64,000 nt of DNA from Paracyclopina nana (GCA_019096065.1 JAGUCH010000001.1:4278001-4342000); one strand, 5' to 3'; counted from the stretch's first letter, positions 24,332 to 36,371 are shown. Numbers and translations: made by a program. The notes: generated by a model from the letters alone, not told the origin.

Positions 24332-25339
24332 CTGAGTGTCAACGCAAGGAATGGCCCGGAAAGCGACGGAATGGAGGAGCGAGCCATTATTCGCGACAAT
24401 TTCTCCGCTTGCAGCTGTTGTGGTCGTCGTGGAGGCCTCCTCCTCAAAATGATGACTCATTTTCGAGGCCAGAATCTTGTCGGTGAAGTTGGACGAGATC
24501 CTGTTCAAGTTGGCCGCGAATTTCTCCGACGAGATTCTGAACGTGTCACGCATGGCCTCCCGCATTTTCGGCCTCTCGCAGCTCTTTGATCTGAACAAAG
24601 GCCTCTGCTGAGGAGGCTGATGCTGGCTGGTTTGCAAAACGTCCACCGGCGGAGTCGAGTCTCGTTTTCGGCCTCGGCCTTTGCGCTCGGGGGGGACGGG
24701 CGGGACGTGGTGTTCTGGCTGCGGGGGCTGGAACAGCCTCGCTCTCGTCGACCTCGGAGAGCAGGTCAGTTGGCTGATGACCAGCCCATTTTCGTCGGCT
24801 GCAGAAGCCTCCAATCTTTTGCCATGGCAGAACGTGAGGACGTTCTCGTAATCCTGCTGCCCTGATTGGCTGTTGCTGCTGCTCTCCTCGTTGGCATACA
24901 CGTTCTCGTAGTCGTGCTGATTGGCATATTTCGTCAACGACCTCTCGTTCCAAGTGCGATTGTAGAAGTGGTGCATCGATCTCGAGCTCGGCAGCGAGCT
25001 CTTCTTCTTCGAGGCTGATACTTCTGCGGCTGCAGCAGTGTCATCGAGGCCGGCCTCGCCGTGCAAGCTTTTCGGTCGGCTGCTGTTCATTTTCTTCAGT
25101 TTGAGCAACACCCGATGGCTGCCAGATGGTGTGGTGGCTCTCTGGTCCCGTGACTCCACCCTTATGGTGGTTGAGGAGGTCGACCTCGCCGGGACCTCCA
25201 GAGCGTTCATCTTGGACGAAGCGTCGCTGGTCAACTGAGGAGCCTGGTGGATTTTTACAGAGGTTGCGCTGCTGCTTCCACCACCATTGGCACCAGCCCC
25301 CGCGCCGCGATGAGTATTGTTCCAGTAAAACTTGTGCAT
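24332..25339 (-). CDS. Large exon of a putative signalling scaffold protein
   Basis: A long minus-strand frame ends at a strong donor (ACTCAG then GTACAG) at 24332 in phase 0, about 336 codons after the ATG at 25339 (MHKFYWNNTHRG). The frame opens a few codons further up without an ATG, so this ATG or an upstream exon must supply the start. No folded domain is visible. The sequence is Ser/Lys/Arg-rich and contains two YENV tyrosine motifs (DYENVYANEE and QQDYENVLTF), a PVPPER stretch fitting a class II SH3 ligand, and a helix-prone segment (SSEKFAANLNRISSNFTDKI). YxN is the known Grb2 SH2 consensus, so a docking role in tyrosine-kinase signalling is an inference. The rest of the gene lies to the left, possibly including 9753-9876 and 5947-6090. 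Confidence 0.7.
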
Positions 25340-25363
25340 GTTGTGGAGAAACTTCTTTCGCAC

Positions 25364-28300
25364 GTACAGTTCAGTTTAGTCCATACGTAGTGGTGCCTTC
25401 AAGGCAAACAAAGGGAAACCAGTCAAGTATACGTTGCAGCTTGTGCGTACTTCTTCGTGATAATAAAAAAGACGATCTTCTTCACATTTTGACTTTTCAC
25501 GAGCTGCATACGTTTGAAGATGGCCCTTTTGGCTTTAACGAGCTCTTGAGCCTCTTGACTGAAAATGGACAGGATTTTTTGAATGAATGGACACAATGAT
25601 CTGGTTTTATGGATGTAGTAGCATGTGTGATCATTTGAGTGGCTGTATAAGAAGCAGGGAGCTAGGAAATTTTATGGCTTGGAAATTGTCAATTACTTCT
25701 GGAACGCTTTTTGGGTCAGGTTGGTTTTTCTTTTCACATTACACGAGAGATTGGATAGATGGTAGAGTGCACTATTTTGAATTGCATACACGTAGAACTA
25801 CTTCATAAGGCGCAGGGAAAATCTGATATTTTATTTTGTAGCTCATAATTCAAGCATTACTGACTTGAGGAGTCGGATTTTCGTGGGAAAAACACTATAT
25901 CCCTGCGCATGGATCGAATTCACATAGCTACTTCCTTATGAAAAGGAAATTTTCTTCTACTTTCAGTTTGTTGGAAAAGCTCTCGTTATCCTGAGCAAGT
26001 TTTCACCTTAGCGTGGCTGCTAAAGTAAGAGTAAGTACGATGGTCCTCCAGAGATGTTTCCAGTTAAAAATGCTCATCATCTGCAATCGAATGTGCTCGC
26101 CAACTTTTCCAAGAAAAACTTTTTCCTCAAAGGTCTTGCGAGTAAAATTTTTGGGAATGCTACTACATTGAGCAGAAATGTCACGGAACAATAAAATGTG
26201 CTGCTGCTACTGTAGATTTCTCCGATAGGATTTGGCTCAACATATTGTAAGAACAATATTGCAGCAATTGGCCACGGAATGGCGACGAACGATGGATCTA
26301 CGAATCATGATGATCAATAGAGTAAGACCAAGGAGTGATGATGTCACCCACATGCGCACTCTACTCGTTACTTTTTGCTGAGCACACACGGTGGCCAGGC
26401 AATAAAGCGATTTGGCAATAATAACGGCCAAATATGTGTTCTTAAAAGTGTCCAAGGCTGAAATATTGCAGGGTCAGTTTCCAATCAAAATCGGATTAAT
26501 TGCTTTTACTATGGGATTCCGTGAAAAGTATACGGCATATTTTTTGCGCGCAAAATATGCTACGAAATGAAATTTAACTGCACCGATTGTTTGTCCAGCT
26601 CCAATGCACCTTTATCGTGTCTAGACGCTCGTAAGCCTGGTAATGGAGATTTTTTACGCCGATTCCCCTATGTCGTTTGACGGTGCCACGACGTGCGGTG
26701 GTGACTACAGCACAATATGCGTGACATCTGGTGAGCTTATATTCGCGCATATATGGAATCTCGTTCGTCTTGGCTGCATAAACACAACTACAAAAATGTT
26801 TGTAGTTCCTCAGGGAAATGGGATGGCGAGCAACGACTAATTTCCCTCCTCCTCCTTCTTCTCTCACTGAATTTCCGTTCCGCAAGAGGCAACCGAATTA
26901 CTACTAGCCGAGGCTGCAATTTTGCGGACTGGAAACTGTCATCTAATTAAATATTTAGTAGGCCGAAAGCTCTGCATGCCAACGAGAAACTGTTGCTAAT
27001 TCCATCCGCAATATTTACGGCTGCGGTTGAATTTACCAAAAATAGTATTTTCAGAAAACCTACTGTACACTTTGGTAAATTCCAATCTCTCGGGGTAAGG
27101 TGGAACCTGCTCATAAAGCTGGGGGACTTTTTGAGGAGAGACAAATCACATTCCATCTCTTGTAGTACATTATATGCGATACTTACTCAATGGGTAACAA
27201 TGGGCGGTGCGCGCAAATCCCGGAGGAATGCGAAAAACTCTTTGTGAATTCCTTCCTGCGGATTGACGTGCACGTTCTTTCTCCCCAGAAGGGTTCGAAA
27301 GCACTGAAATAATCTTGAGTCGCCGGCTCTCTGCTGCTAGCGCAGCAAGATGTTGGTTGTTCTCTGGCTTTTCAGGCCAGCTGTGCTTTCTCTCTAGGCA
27401 GCCTCGCTCCGAGGATGCGAATCGAGCGGAGGAAAGCACCTTCTTAGCTTAGGAACGACTGATATGCTCAAAAGTGCCAACTTTGCCTTTTTCCACCACC
27501 ACTTCCAACCATGGATGTTGATAACCACTTTGAATTGTTGAGCGGCGTGTGTGCGCTGCTGCAGGGCCCACAATAGACTGGCTATGCATCATGAGCAGGC
27601 TTCGTTCGACGCGCGCGCGCGTGCACCCTTAACCCTCAAGTGCGCGCTGTTGTTTTTCGCATATTGTGCACATATCCAAGATGATCTATAGTAATAAGGT
27701 GAGTTCTTGTCGCTGCTTTACTATAGCACACAGTCTGACTGAGCTGTGGTAGGCTTCAAGACAAAATTTCAATAGAATTCTGTGGATTTCACTTTCAAAA
27801 ATTTCCATAACCAGCCTTAAATTATCAAAAAGTGCCCAAATTGCATACTTTTTTAAAAAAGACAGAACTTATCTAGGAGCTCTGTTGAAGACGCGTGAGA
27901 TTAGCCTGCTTGCCTCCATGACTGACACGTCACTTGAGCTCACGCGCTATGTAGTAAGAACTACTAGCGCCACCTAGGCTAAGACAAACAGATTTGGTGA
28001 TTTTAGCATGCAAAACTTGCGTCAAGAACTCACTTACGAGACCCCCCTGCACATATCGATAGAAGTTCTTGACTCGTCTTCCTCGTGAAACTCGCCGAAA
28101 TCCAGGCGTCTAGACGAAGGAAATTATTTTTGCTGTTGGGGTGCTACCAACCACCCCCTCTAAATATCCCAAGGATTGAATGGTCATTTTTTTCCCTCGT
28201 GGAAACTCAGCCTTTACCATTATTCAGCATTTTATGTGGTGCGCATTGGGGCTATATATTGGCAGTAAAAGATATGACGCACTCGAGGGCGACATCTGCG

Positions 28301-29292
28301 CTAATACATAAGAATGCAATGGTTGCATTCTTCCTAGCTCATTTAGTCAATATCATGCAAATACCTAAAAAAGCTTAAGATTTTTACTATGTATTTTTTT
28401 GTTGCACTTCCCGCAACAAAAGAAAGGCTCTTTTTCTGCACAGTTGCGTATTAAAAGTAGGGTTGATCGATGCACATTAACCCATTCATCATGGTATAGT
28501 GTCGGTGACTTTTGTGGAAAAGCTGAAAGCGTAGCTTGTCCGTTTTGCCCTGTGCCATTAACCGCGAAATGGGCAACACATTTATTTATTCAGGAAGGCG
28601 GAAGAAGCTACGCGCGCGTTAATTTGTCATTTTGCGGCCACTGTGGGCGGTCAGCCATCGTGGAAGAAAAACCATTTGTCCTCGGGAAATGAATATTCCT
28701 TGGCCTTTCCTCTCTTTTGGAAACCCCAGACAGTGATATATTGCCAGCAAACGTAAATATGCTTCATCTTGATGCTGCCTGCTACTTACTTCTCCATCTT
28801 CCCACCTAGAATTATCTCAAGAACTTCTAGGAGCACAACTTGCACTTTCTTGGTGTGCACACCATGATGCTTTTCCTTGCGAAAGTTCGTTACATTTCCT
28901 TGTTTGCAGCATCGTTATTTACTCTTCTTATCTTTTTCGTTATCGTGGATAAGTGATGATGACCATACGAGCTCGCATCGAGAAAAACTCACGGTCAAGT
29001 TTACAAGTCATGTATTATATATTGTGAAAAACCCCAGGGTAAATGAAATTACATTTGCTCTACAACAGTAATATAATTCTGCGGCTACTACACATTTCGT
29101 CATGAGTGCAACGTGGAACGCGTAAATGCATCGATTGTGCATGCATGTTCATCATCAAAAAATCGATCATGATATCGTACGTAGCAAAATCTCTTTTCGC
29201 AGGAAAGTGATATTGTCTTCGTCCACGATTATCAGGCGCAGCACAATAATCACAATTGACAAATAATTGTCAAAAATTCATGATTCACCGTT
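25364..29292. other. No gene seen
   Basis: Upstream of the minus-strand exon. Short frames only. The stretch may contain the promoter of that gene; no TATA or initiator was convincing. Confidence 0.45.
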
Positions 29293-31487
29293 CCCAACCA
29301 GACAAACGGACAGTATTTTTTCTGTATTTTATCCATTTCAAAAATGTTTTATTGATTTTTAAAAATATTATATCAAATTCATAATCATTATAGTAGTTGA
29401 CTATAGAATATCATATTTAAAAATTATTTTTATCAATATCTTTTGAGATATGATTTTTTAAAAATCTTCATTTCACTCAATTTTGACCCATAAATAAACT
29501 TTATTTTTTTTGTTTATTCATGTTTTGATATTATCCTAGATGATGACAAAGTCTTAAAAAATTAGAAAATCATTATTATTTTTTATAAATAATGTTTTTT
29601 TAAATTAGTATTTATTCTGAATTTAATTTGTATTATTTCTATTTAAAACACCTCAAATATTGCTATTTTTAAATCACTATGGCAATAGACTTTATCTTAC
29701 AAAATTTGAATAATTGATATCAGTAGTAAATTGATATAACACACATTTTTAAATCAGTATTATTTCTTTTGAATCAAATATAAAAATTATCTACTTTATC
29801 TGTCAAAAAATGAGTAGAATATCCATTTACACAGTCAGTATTAATGCTGTACTCTCTCTAAAAGGGCACCCAATAAGGGCGGTATGCTTAATTGCTAGGA
29901 ATGCCATTACTGACTGTGCACCAAATCAGTCATGACTTGCAAGTCACCTAATAGTAAATTAGTAGTAAATTAGTCCTCACTTAGTAGTATATCTATTTAC
30001 ACAGTCAGTATTAATGCTGTACTCTCTCTAAAAGTGCACCCAATACGGTCAGTATGCTTAATTGCTAGGAATGCCATTACTGACTGTGCACCAAATCACT
30101 CATGACTTGCAAGTCACCTAATAATAAATGAGTAGTAAATTAGTCCTCACTTAATAGTATATCTATTTACACAGTCAGTATTAATGCTGTACTCTCTCTA
30201 AAAGTGCACCCAATACGGTCAGTATGCTTAATTGCTAGGAATGCCATTACTGACTGTGCACCAAATCACTCATGACTTTCAAGTCACCTAACAATAAATG
30301 AGTAGTAAATTAGCCCTCAATGAGTAGTATATCTATTTACTCAGTCAGTATTAATGCTGTATACTTTCAAAAAGTGTAGCTCATACTAAGTCAGTCTTAA
30401 TTCAGTACCAACCTGATTTACTTGGTCAGTTGAAAATCAGTATTTTATCTGTTTTCTTAAATTAAATTTAGTAAATTATTCAGAGATGGCGCTGCTTGCA
30501 TATCATTATATTGTGAAAATTCTCTTGTAAATAACTTTTATAGAGTTATAGATTTTGAAAAAAAGTATTAATAGCTTTTAGCTGTAAGTATCTAAATATG
30601 CTATTGAAAATGTCATTCATTTTTATTTTTCATAAAATAAATAAAACTTCATAAAAAAATCAAATGTTTTGTAAGGAAAGAAGGTATTCGGTGAAGTGCT
30701 ATAATTAACATAACTATATATGATTACCAATCATCTTGTCTGATGAACAGGAAAAAATTCTCTAAAGTAGAGAATAGAGCCATTAAATCTAAGGCATGCA
30801 AAGTTCCTTAGTTTGTGCTAAAATGGAGAGCAAAAACTGATGTATATGCAATAGTTTAAACTGATAAACTTTAAAAAATGTAGATTTTTTAAGTAGGTAT
30901 GTAATATAGTATGAATAAAATGCAATATGCTTTTTTCAAACAAATATATAGATTTTACAAAATACATTTCAATGCAGCATTTGTATACATTTTAAACTGA
31001 ATTTAGAAATTGATATGTGTATTTATTCTGTTTTTAACAGCAACAAGTCTTGATTTTTACTGAATTATTTTAACTAATATAGAGTGTGAAATTACATTTT
31101 TACTAAAAAAAAATACAGAAATAAAACTAGACAGATTATTTTTAGAACTTTTTTTAAAAAAAGGTGTAATTTTTCTTGTTAAAATCCGTACAGAAGGGAT
31201 AAAAAATGGATTTTTATTTTCTTATAAGATTTTTAAATGTTATTAACTCAGAAACTAAGCATAAATGAATGATTTTTTTAATTGATATGGCATCACTGGG
31301 ATGCAGGCTTTGCATTTTTTATGATTTTAAAATCGTAGCATTAATTTTAAAAAATCAGTAGTCGGCAAATCATATGTTCATTCAAAGCGTTACACGTTTT
31401 TCGGTAGTAATGCCATATACGACTTATTTCGAACCCAGTATTAATTAAGTATTAACTCAGTACTATTTTTTAGTTTGTCTGGTTGGG
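29293..31487. mobile_element. AT-rich non-autonomous DNA element with CCCAACCAGA termini
   Basis: A 2.2-kb segment is bounded by CCCAACCAGACAAAC (29293-29307) and its exact inverse GTTTGTCTGGTTGGG (31473-31487). It is strikingly AT-rich compared with both flanks and has no frame above about 60 codons. Only TT is repeated at both outer edges, so the target duplication is uncertain. It contains a 170-bp tandem array. The first ten terminal bases recur as the terminal motif at 49992-50280. This suggests a family of non-autonomous elements moved by an unseen transposase. Confidence 0.75.
29821..30390. repeat. 170-bp tandem repeat, about 3.3 copies
   Basis: Units start at 29821, 29991, 30161 and (partial) 30331, exactly 170 bp apart, with few differences. 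Each unit has an inner inverted pair, ACAGTCAGTA near its start and TACTGACTGT about 90 nt later. The array lies wholly inside the AT-rich element, so it is likely an internal expansion rather than a chromosomal satellite. Confidence 0.95.
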
Positions 31488-31966
31488 TTGTTTAGTGGGG
31501 AGGGAGGATTAATGAAAACCTGTCAAACTTGCAGCAGTGGACAATGAAAATTCTGCAGGAAAAATAGCAACTGCTATATTATATAGTTTTCGTAAGCACA
31601 GGAGCCCTAGTATCTCATTTCTACAAGCGAAGAAAATGCTCACAATTCTCCCATTGGAATCTGCACAGAGTGCACAGAGGTTTTCTTCCCAAAAGTTCCA
31701 CACTTTATGGCTTTACCATAGAGAAGGAAGATAAATGTAAAAAATGGTAATAAAGTATGATCAGCAAGAGAGTCATATTTCTTGTATGCCAACATCAATG
31801 GAAGAAGGGTTATTCGTGATTAGTCACGATATGCACTCACCATCGACACAAAAGTTCCCACAAAAAGTGGAAATACACGAGAGTAATTTAGCAGTAGATA
31901 ATTTTCCCGGGGCCATCCGCAATTAATCACCACAAGAGCACATAAATTGCTCATTTTGTGAAAAAC
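31488..31966. other. Upstream flank of the EcKL gene
   Basis: AT-rich sequence without a supported gene; it should contain the EcKL promoter if no upstream exon exists. Confidence 0.4.
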
Positions 31967-34900
31967 ATGCTGTCAGAAGAGCTGGTCAAATTGGCCATAC
32001 TCAATGACTTTCTAGCGGAACCTAGCGACCTCAGCATCCTCGAATGGAGCGCGGAACGAGGCTGCAATGAAAACGACGGCTTTACGACTGACATCCTGAC
32101 CGTGGAGGCCAAAGTGATGCTAAATTCCAAACATATGACCGTGGCTTAGTCTCTTCTGGAGATTTCATAGTGACCAAGCCACGGTCATTATCGTTTCTTA
32201 TGTACTGAGTAGGTTGCGATGGAACTACATAAGAATCGATAATGACCGTGGCTTGGTCACTATGAAATCTCCAGAAGAGACTAAGCCCGTGTCATATATT
32301 GCGAAAACTGTGCCAGCCCATGCCAGAACAAAGGACCTGTTCCAAAAAGAAGTTGCCTGTTACAACAACTTTTTGCCACATCTGGAGGCCATGCGAGCCA
32401 CAGTTGCTAATTTGAGGCCATTGGCCTTCCCAAAGTGCCTTCTGGCTTCGCTGGAGAACGAGGTCATCCTCCTGCAAAACCTCAAGACTTGTGGCTTTGT
32501 CATGAGACCCAAATTCCCAAAAGGTATCTCCAACTCTTTCGAGCCACATAAAAGGGGAGAAGACCCTCAAGCTATTTTTTAGACCTTTATTTTGGGTGCC
32601 TCTTACATCTGATAACAGCAGCTTGGACGAGTTAATCAGCAACTAAATGAACGTTGCGAGCAAAATTAAAAATGTTGCTCTTACCTGAAGTTGAACCGCA
32701 GCATGTGATTTTTTCAAGGGTTACTTTTATCCTCATTTCAGCTCTTAGCACCCAAGTAATGCCCAGTACATTTAGTATGTAAATATTTCAGGAAAGGAGA
32801 ACAAGTCCCAGATTGCAACTGATGTACAAAAAAAGATCGACTTTTTGCCATCAGAGGAAGTAAACATACTATAATTTCTGCATTAAGTTCGTGCAACGCA
32901 TTAGAAATATTTTCAGCTAAGCCAATAGTTACATATGTAGTATTTTAAGCCGAGAAGGATAAATGTAGCGGCATAATTTTGGTGTTAAAATATTGATAAT
33001 TGCGTGACACGATTACCAAAGCCCGTAAAAGCACAACTCGGGCTCAAGCTGAGATCGTAGATTGAGAGAGAAGCATTTTTCACCTAGATATTTTATTTCT
33101 ATATGAAATAATACCATGAAAGGCATTTTTTTTACAAATGAACTTGGCGTGAAAGTCTCTAATAATTCGGTGGCCAGTTCAGCGAATTTAGTCTTCAGTT
33201 CAAGATAAGCTGTTATGCGAAAGATTAGAGATTGCTCCAACTCTCAACCCGTAAGAAATACAATTCCTGCAACGTTGAGGTTTAGTTGGTTTAGTATTAT
33301 TCCAGAAGCTCACAATGCAAGGAAGGTAGACTGTTTCTGAGAGCTCTCGAGCTCAATTTGTTTAGGCTCCAATAAGTATTGTTGATTTAATGCGCCAAGA
33401 TGAGTCGGATTTCATTTTGAGTTCACACCTTACTTTAAAAGTTGCTCAGTTATTCAGAAGGCGAGAGCTCTGCCATTGAAAGAGCCTCATTTGTGACCTT
33501 TATGAGAAATGTCAGTTCAATTGTCACTTGAGCTGGATGTTTCCTCTTCACCATGATTGTAAATTGAGCCCTAAATGGCTCGTTATTTGGGTTGCCCCTT
33601 GTCAAAAATCTAGTTACACTTGCACGCTAATCTTGCCATATTGCAATGTTTTGTAACGATAGAGGTGGAAGAGAAAAAATATTTTCAGATGACAATTTCA
33701 GTTTTTGACAGTTTTGATTGAAAAGGTTCGGGTAAAATTACAAAAACTTCAGCAATACTGTTTGTAGGGCCAAGAGCCGCGCTTCTATTTGTGATTACTC
33801 GATTTTCTCATCAAAAGCTGGTAACAATGTGCTGAGCAGGCCAAAAAGACTCATGTTGTGACAAACATTACGTACAACTCAGCTAGCTGTGAATCATCAT
33901 AAAAGTCGTCTCAGACTTAAAAATCATTTTTGAGCCCAAAAGTGGCCTCTTCGAATATTTACAGCTTCACTAGCTGAATAGGAGAGCAGAAAAGCTATAC
34001 CAGCTTCTCCCATTGTTTCCCGAGAAGCATATAATTCAATTGTGCTCAGAAACGCTGATAAGGTATTAAAAGACCAGAATATTGGATCTCATTCGAAGGA
34101 CAATGCGCCATGCATGTTCGTATACCTACAAAAACAGAGGCAGTTTTATCAACTCCAGTTTTGAGTCCTCAAGTTTCCTGGCTAAAAGAGTTACGCTTGT
34201 GTAGCAGCTAGTGCTATATGGCGAAAATTGAATAAGAAAAGTTTAGCAATAAAGGCTGTCGCAGCCGAAAAAGGTCATATTTCCGTCTGAAAGCGCTTCT
34301 AATCGGCTGTCTTTTGAATGCTTAGTTTACATTAAATACTTAGTTTCCACTCACGCGTCGTGCAATTTTAAAAGCTTCTTCTGCTGCAATTAATTCTCAG
34401 ATGAACCAACTAAGAGTATAGTGCACAGTATAAGTAATCCAATTTCACGAATTTCAGGCCTAGATAAAGGTGATTGCGAGGCAGTGATGAAAGAGCTCGC
34501 GAAATTGCATGCCAGTGGTCACGCATTCTTGAAGATGTTTAAGGGTGGCATTAGCCAATTTCTTGACGAGTTTCCTGACATGGAGCCGCAACCGTTTTTT
34601 CGGTCCCCTATCAAAGACATGGATGCTGGGCTGAGAGGCTTGGAGAAAGGTGCCCTTGAGGCTGTAAAAGCTGTTGTCACAGAGGAGCCTTTACAGAAAA
34701 GATTGGCAGCCTTCATTGAACAAAAGGACACTTTGGTCGACCGATGCCACGTCAGCAGGGAAGGCCTAGCTGGCACCTTCCCAGTTATTCAGCATGGAGA
34801 TTTGTGGAATAACAACATCCTCTTTAAGTAAGCAAAGTATCCTTTAGCATGATAATGTGGTTCTCCTTAGTTGGGCCCAAACACTCCCTGAAGAGTTGCA

Positions 34901-36371
34901 TCATTAGTTCTAATTATTAGCTGGTGCTCATATAGTGTATCAGCCCAAAATTGGAAGAGCTTCTCTGAAAATAGCAGGTTGTTAACAGATGCTACCTAAA
35001 GAATTTTGAGACAGATTCTAGATTTCAAATTGCTGCAGATGGCTGCTCCACTCTAAAGTTCCACGATTCGCTGATGTATGAATAAAGTTGGATGCCAATT
35101 AGGCCAGCGAGCTTTAATGAACTTGACTAATTAGCTGAGATGCTACCTGAGATTATTTATGAGTATCAAAGAATGACAGGCAATTTCCAAGCTCACTATA
35201 TAATGTATCACTTTTTGTGATGCAAAGATCTGAAAGCGATCAAAACCAGCTGTTTTTAACGTACAGCAAGCTACTGTCCATTTGATCGCATTTTCTTACA
35301 CAATGCAGCATTATAGAAAGTGACCTCAAATTCAATGAAGGCAAAAAGGTGGCACAAAAAGTGTCTTCTCGAGCCAAAGGAATTCAAGCCCTGTTTATAT
35401 TGGCGCACTCAACGCTCGGCAATCGCATCATCATTTACGAAGCATTTACAAAGCGTAATCCGACCACATTTACTTTCGAATACCTTGGCTTAGAAAAGTC
35501 ATAAAGTTGCTTTAACCTCCATTTCCCTCCCAAAGTTTGTGTCGTAGAGGCAAAAAAGCTCTCTTCGCATGCTGTACGGCTTCAAAAGCTAAGAAAAACT
35601 CTGTTTTTTTCCACGTAGGGATAGTGACGAAACCGCAGCAGAGGATGTAGAGGTCAAATTTATCGATCTCCAATTCGTGAAGTATTCCGAGGTGGCCACA
35701 CCCCACAGGAAAATTTTACACACCACACAGTAGGCGTTACGGATTTGTACCGTATATGTGACCATTCCGTAACGCCTACTGTATGGTGTGTAAAATTTTC
35801 CAGCGGGGCAGACCTCGTCTACTTTTTCTGGTCGAGCACAACTCCCGAGCTGAGGCGAAATCATGAAGTGGAACTGTTGAGGCTTTATCATCACCATTTG
35901 AATATGGAGGCTCATGCAATGTTGAACGAGGACATCGACCTTTCTTTCGACAGCCTGAAAAACTCGTATGAAAGGCTGCTTCCATTTGGCTTCACAATGG
36001 CTTGCATTCATGCTCAAGTAATCCTTGTACGAGTAGGGCAGCTCTTTAAAACGAACAGCTTCTGCTATCCCCTGTTTTTTGGCACACGATCTCACTATGA
36101 GATAGCTTTTCAGGCTAAATTATCACTATATTTATTACATGATGTGAATTGCATCACTCTTTTGCAGCTTCAAATTGTTGGGGCAGACAATGAGAACTCC
36201 ACTGCCCCTTTCAATTTTGGGGAATTCGACGGCCATAACATGGATAGCAAATTGGACATGATGACTGCTCGTATGACGGCGGATTTGAAGGATTTTGTGT
36301 CCAAAAGCAGGCCGGCCCTCAACCGGATCAATTCCTTGGTCCTCGAGGCATCAACGCGAGGTATAATTTGA
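31967..36371 (+). CDS. CHK/EcKinase-like small-molecule kinase, interrupted by two palindromic inserts
   Basis: Four exons: 31967-32523, 34458-34827, 35619-36017 and 36168-36371, all with GT-AG introns and matching phases. The protein belongs to the EcKL/CHK kinase-like family (PF02958), arthropod enzymes thought to phosphorylate ecdysteroids or plant toxins. Visible hallmarks are VSYIAKTVP near the N-lobe Lys, the Brenner motif VIQHGDLWNNNILF (catalytic Asp and metal-binding Asn) ending exon 2, and FIDLQ, the metal-binding Asp block, in exon 3, followed by DLVYFFWSSTTPELRR. Exon 1 is broken by a 145-bp palindrome at 32143 and exon 3 by a 92-bp palindrome at 35709. Taking out each insert with one copy of its 3-bp flank gives 1287 nt, 428 codons plus stop, a normal family length, with no other break. 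So the gene is either freshly disrupted or the inserts are spliced out. AATAAA lies at 36442. Confidence 0.88.
32143..32287. mobile_element. Palindromic insert in EcKL exon 1, GGCTTAGTCT family
   Basis: 145 bp with 62-nt arms (32143-32204 and 32226-32287, one mismatch seen) around a 21-nt loop. It starts GGCTTAGTCT and ends AGACTAAGCC like the element at 11596. The flanks are CGT at 32140-32142 and 32288-32290. It puts a TAG into the EcKL frame at 32147. The arms carry ATGACCGTGGCTTGGTC, which resembles the host sequence just left of the insertion (ATGACCGTGGCTTAGTC, which spans the left junction). Confidence 0.85.
35709..35800. mobile_element. Palindromic insert in EcKL exon 3
   Basis: 92 bp with 35-nt arms (35709-35743 and 35766-35800, one mismatch) around a 22-nt loop, termini GAAAATTTTACACACC and its inverse. 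CAG flanks it on both sides (35706-35708 and 35801-35803). Its termini differ from the GGCTTAGTCT family, but architecture, loop size and duplication length agree. It introduces an in-frame TAG at 35731. Confidence 0.8.

Noticed and set aside
29821-30390. CRISPR-like array
   Set aside because: The whole 170-bp unit repeats without unique spacers, and the context is eukaryotic.
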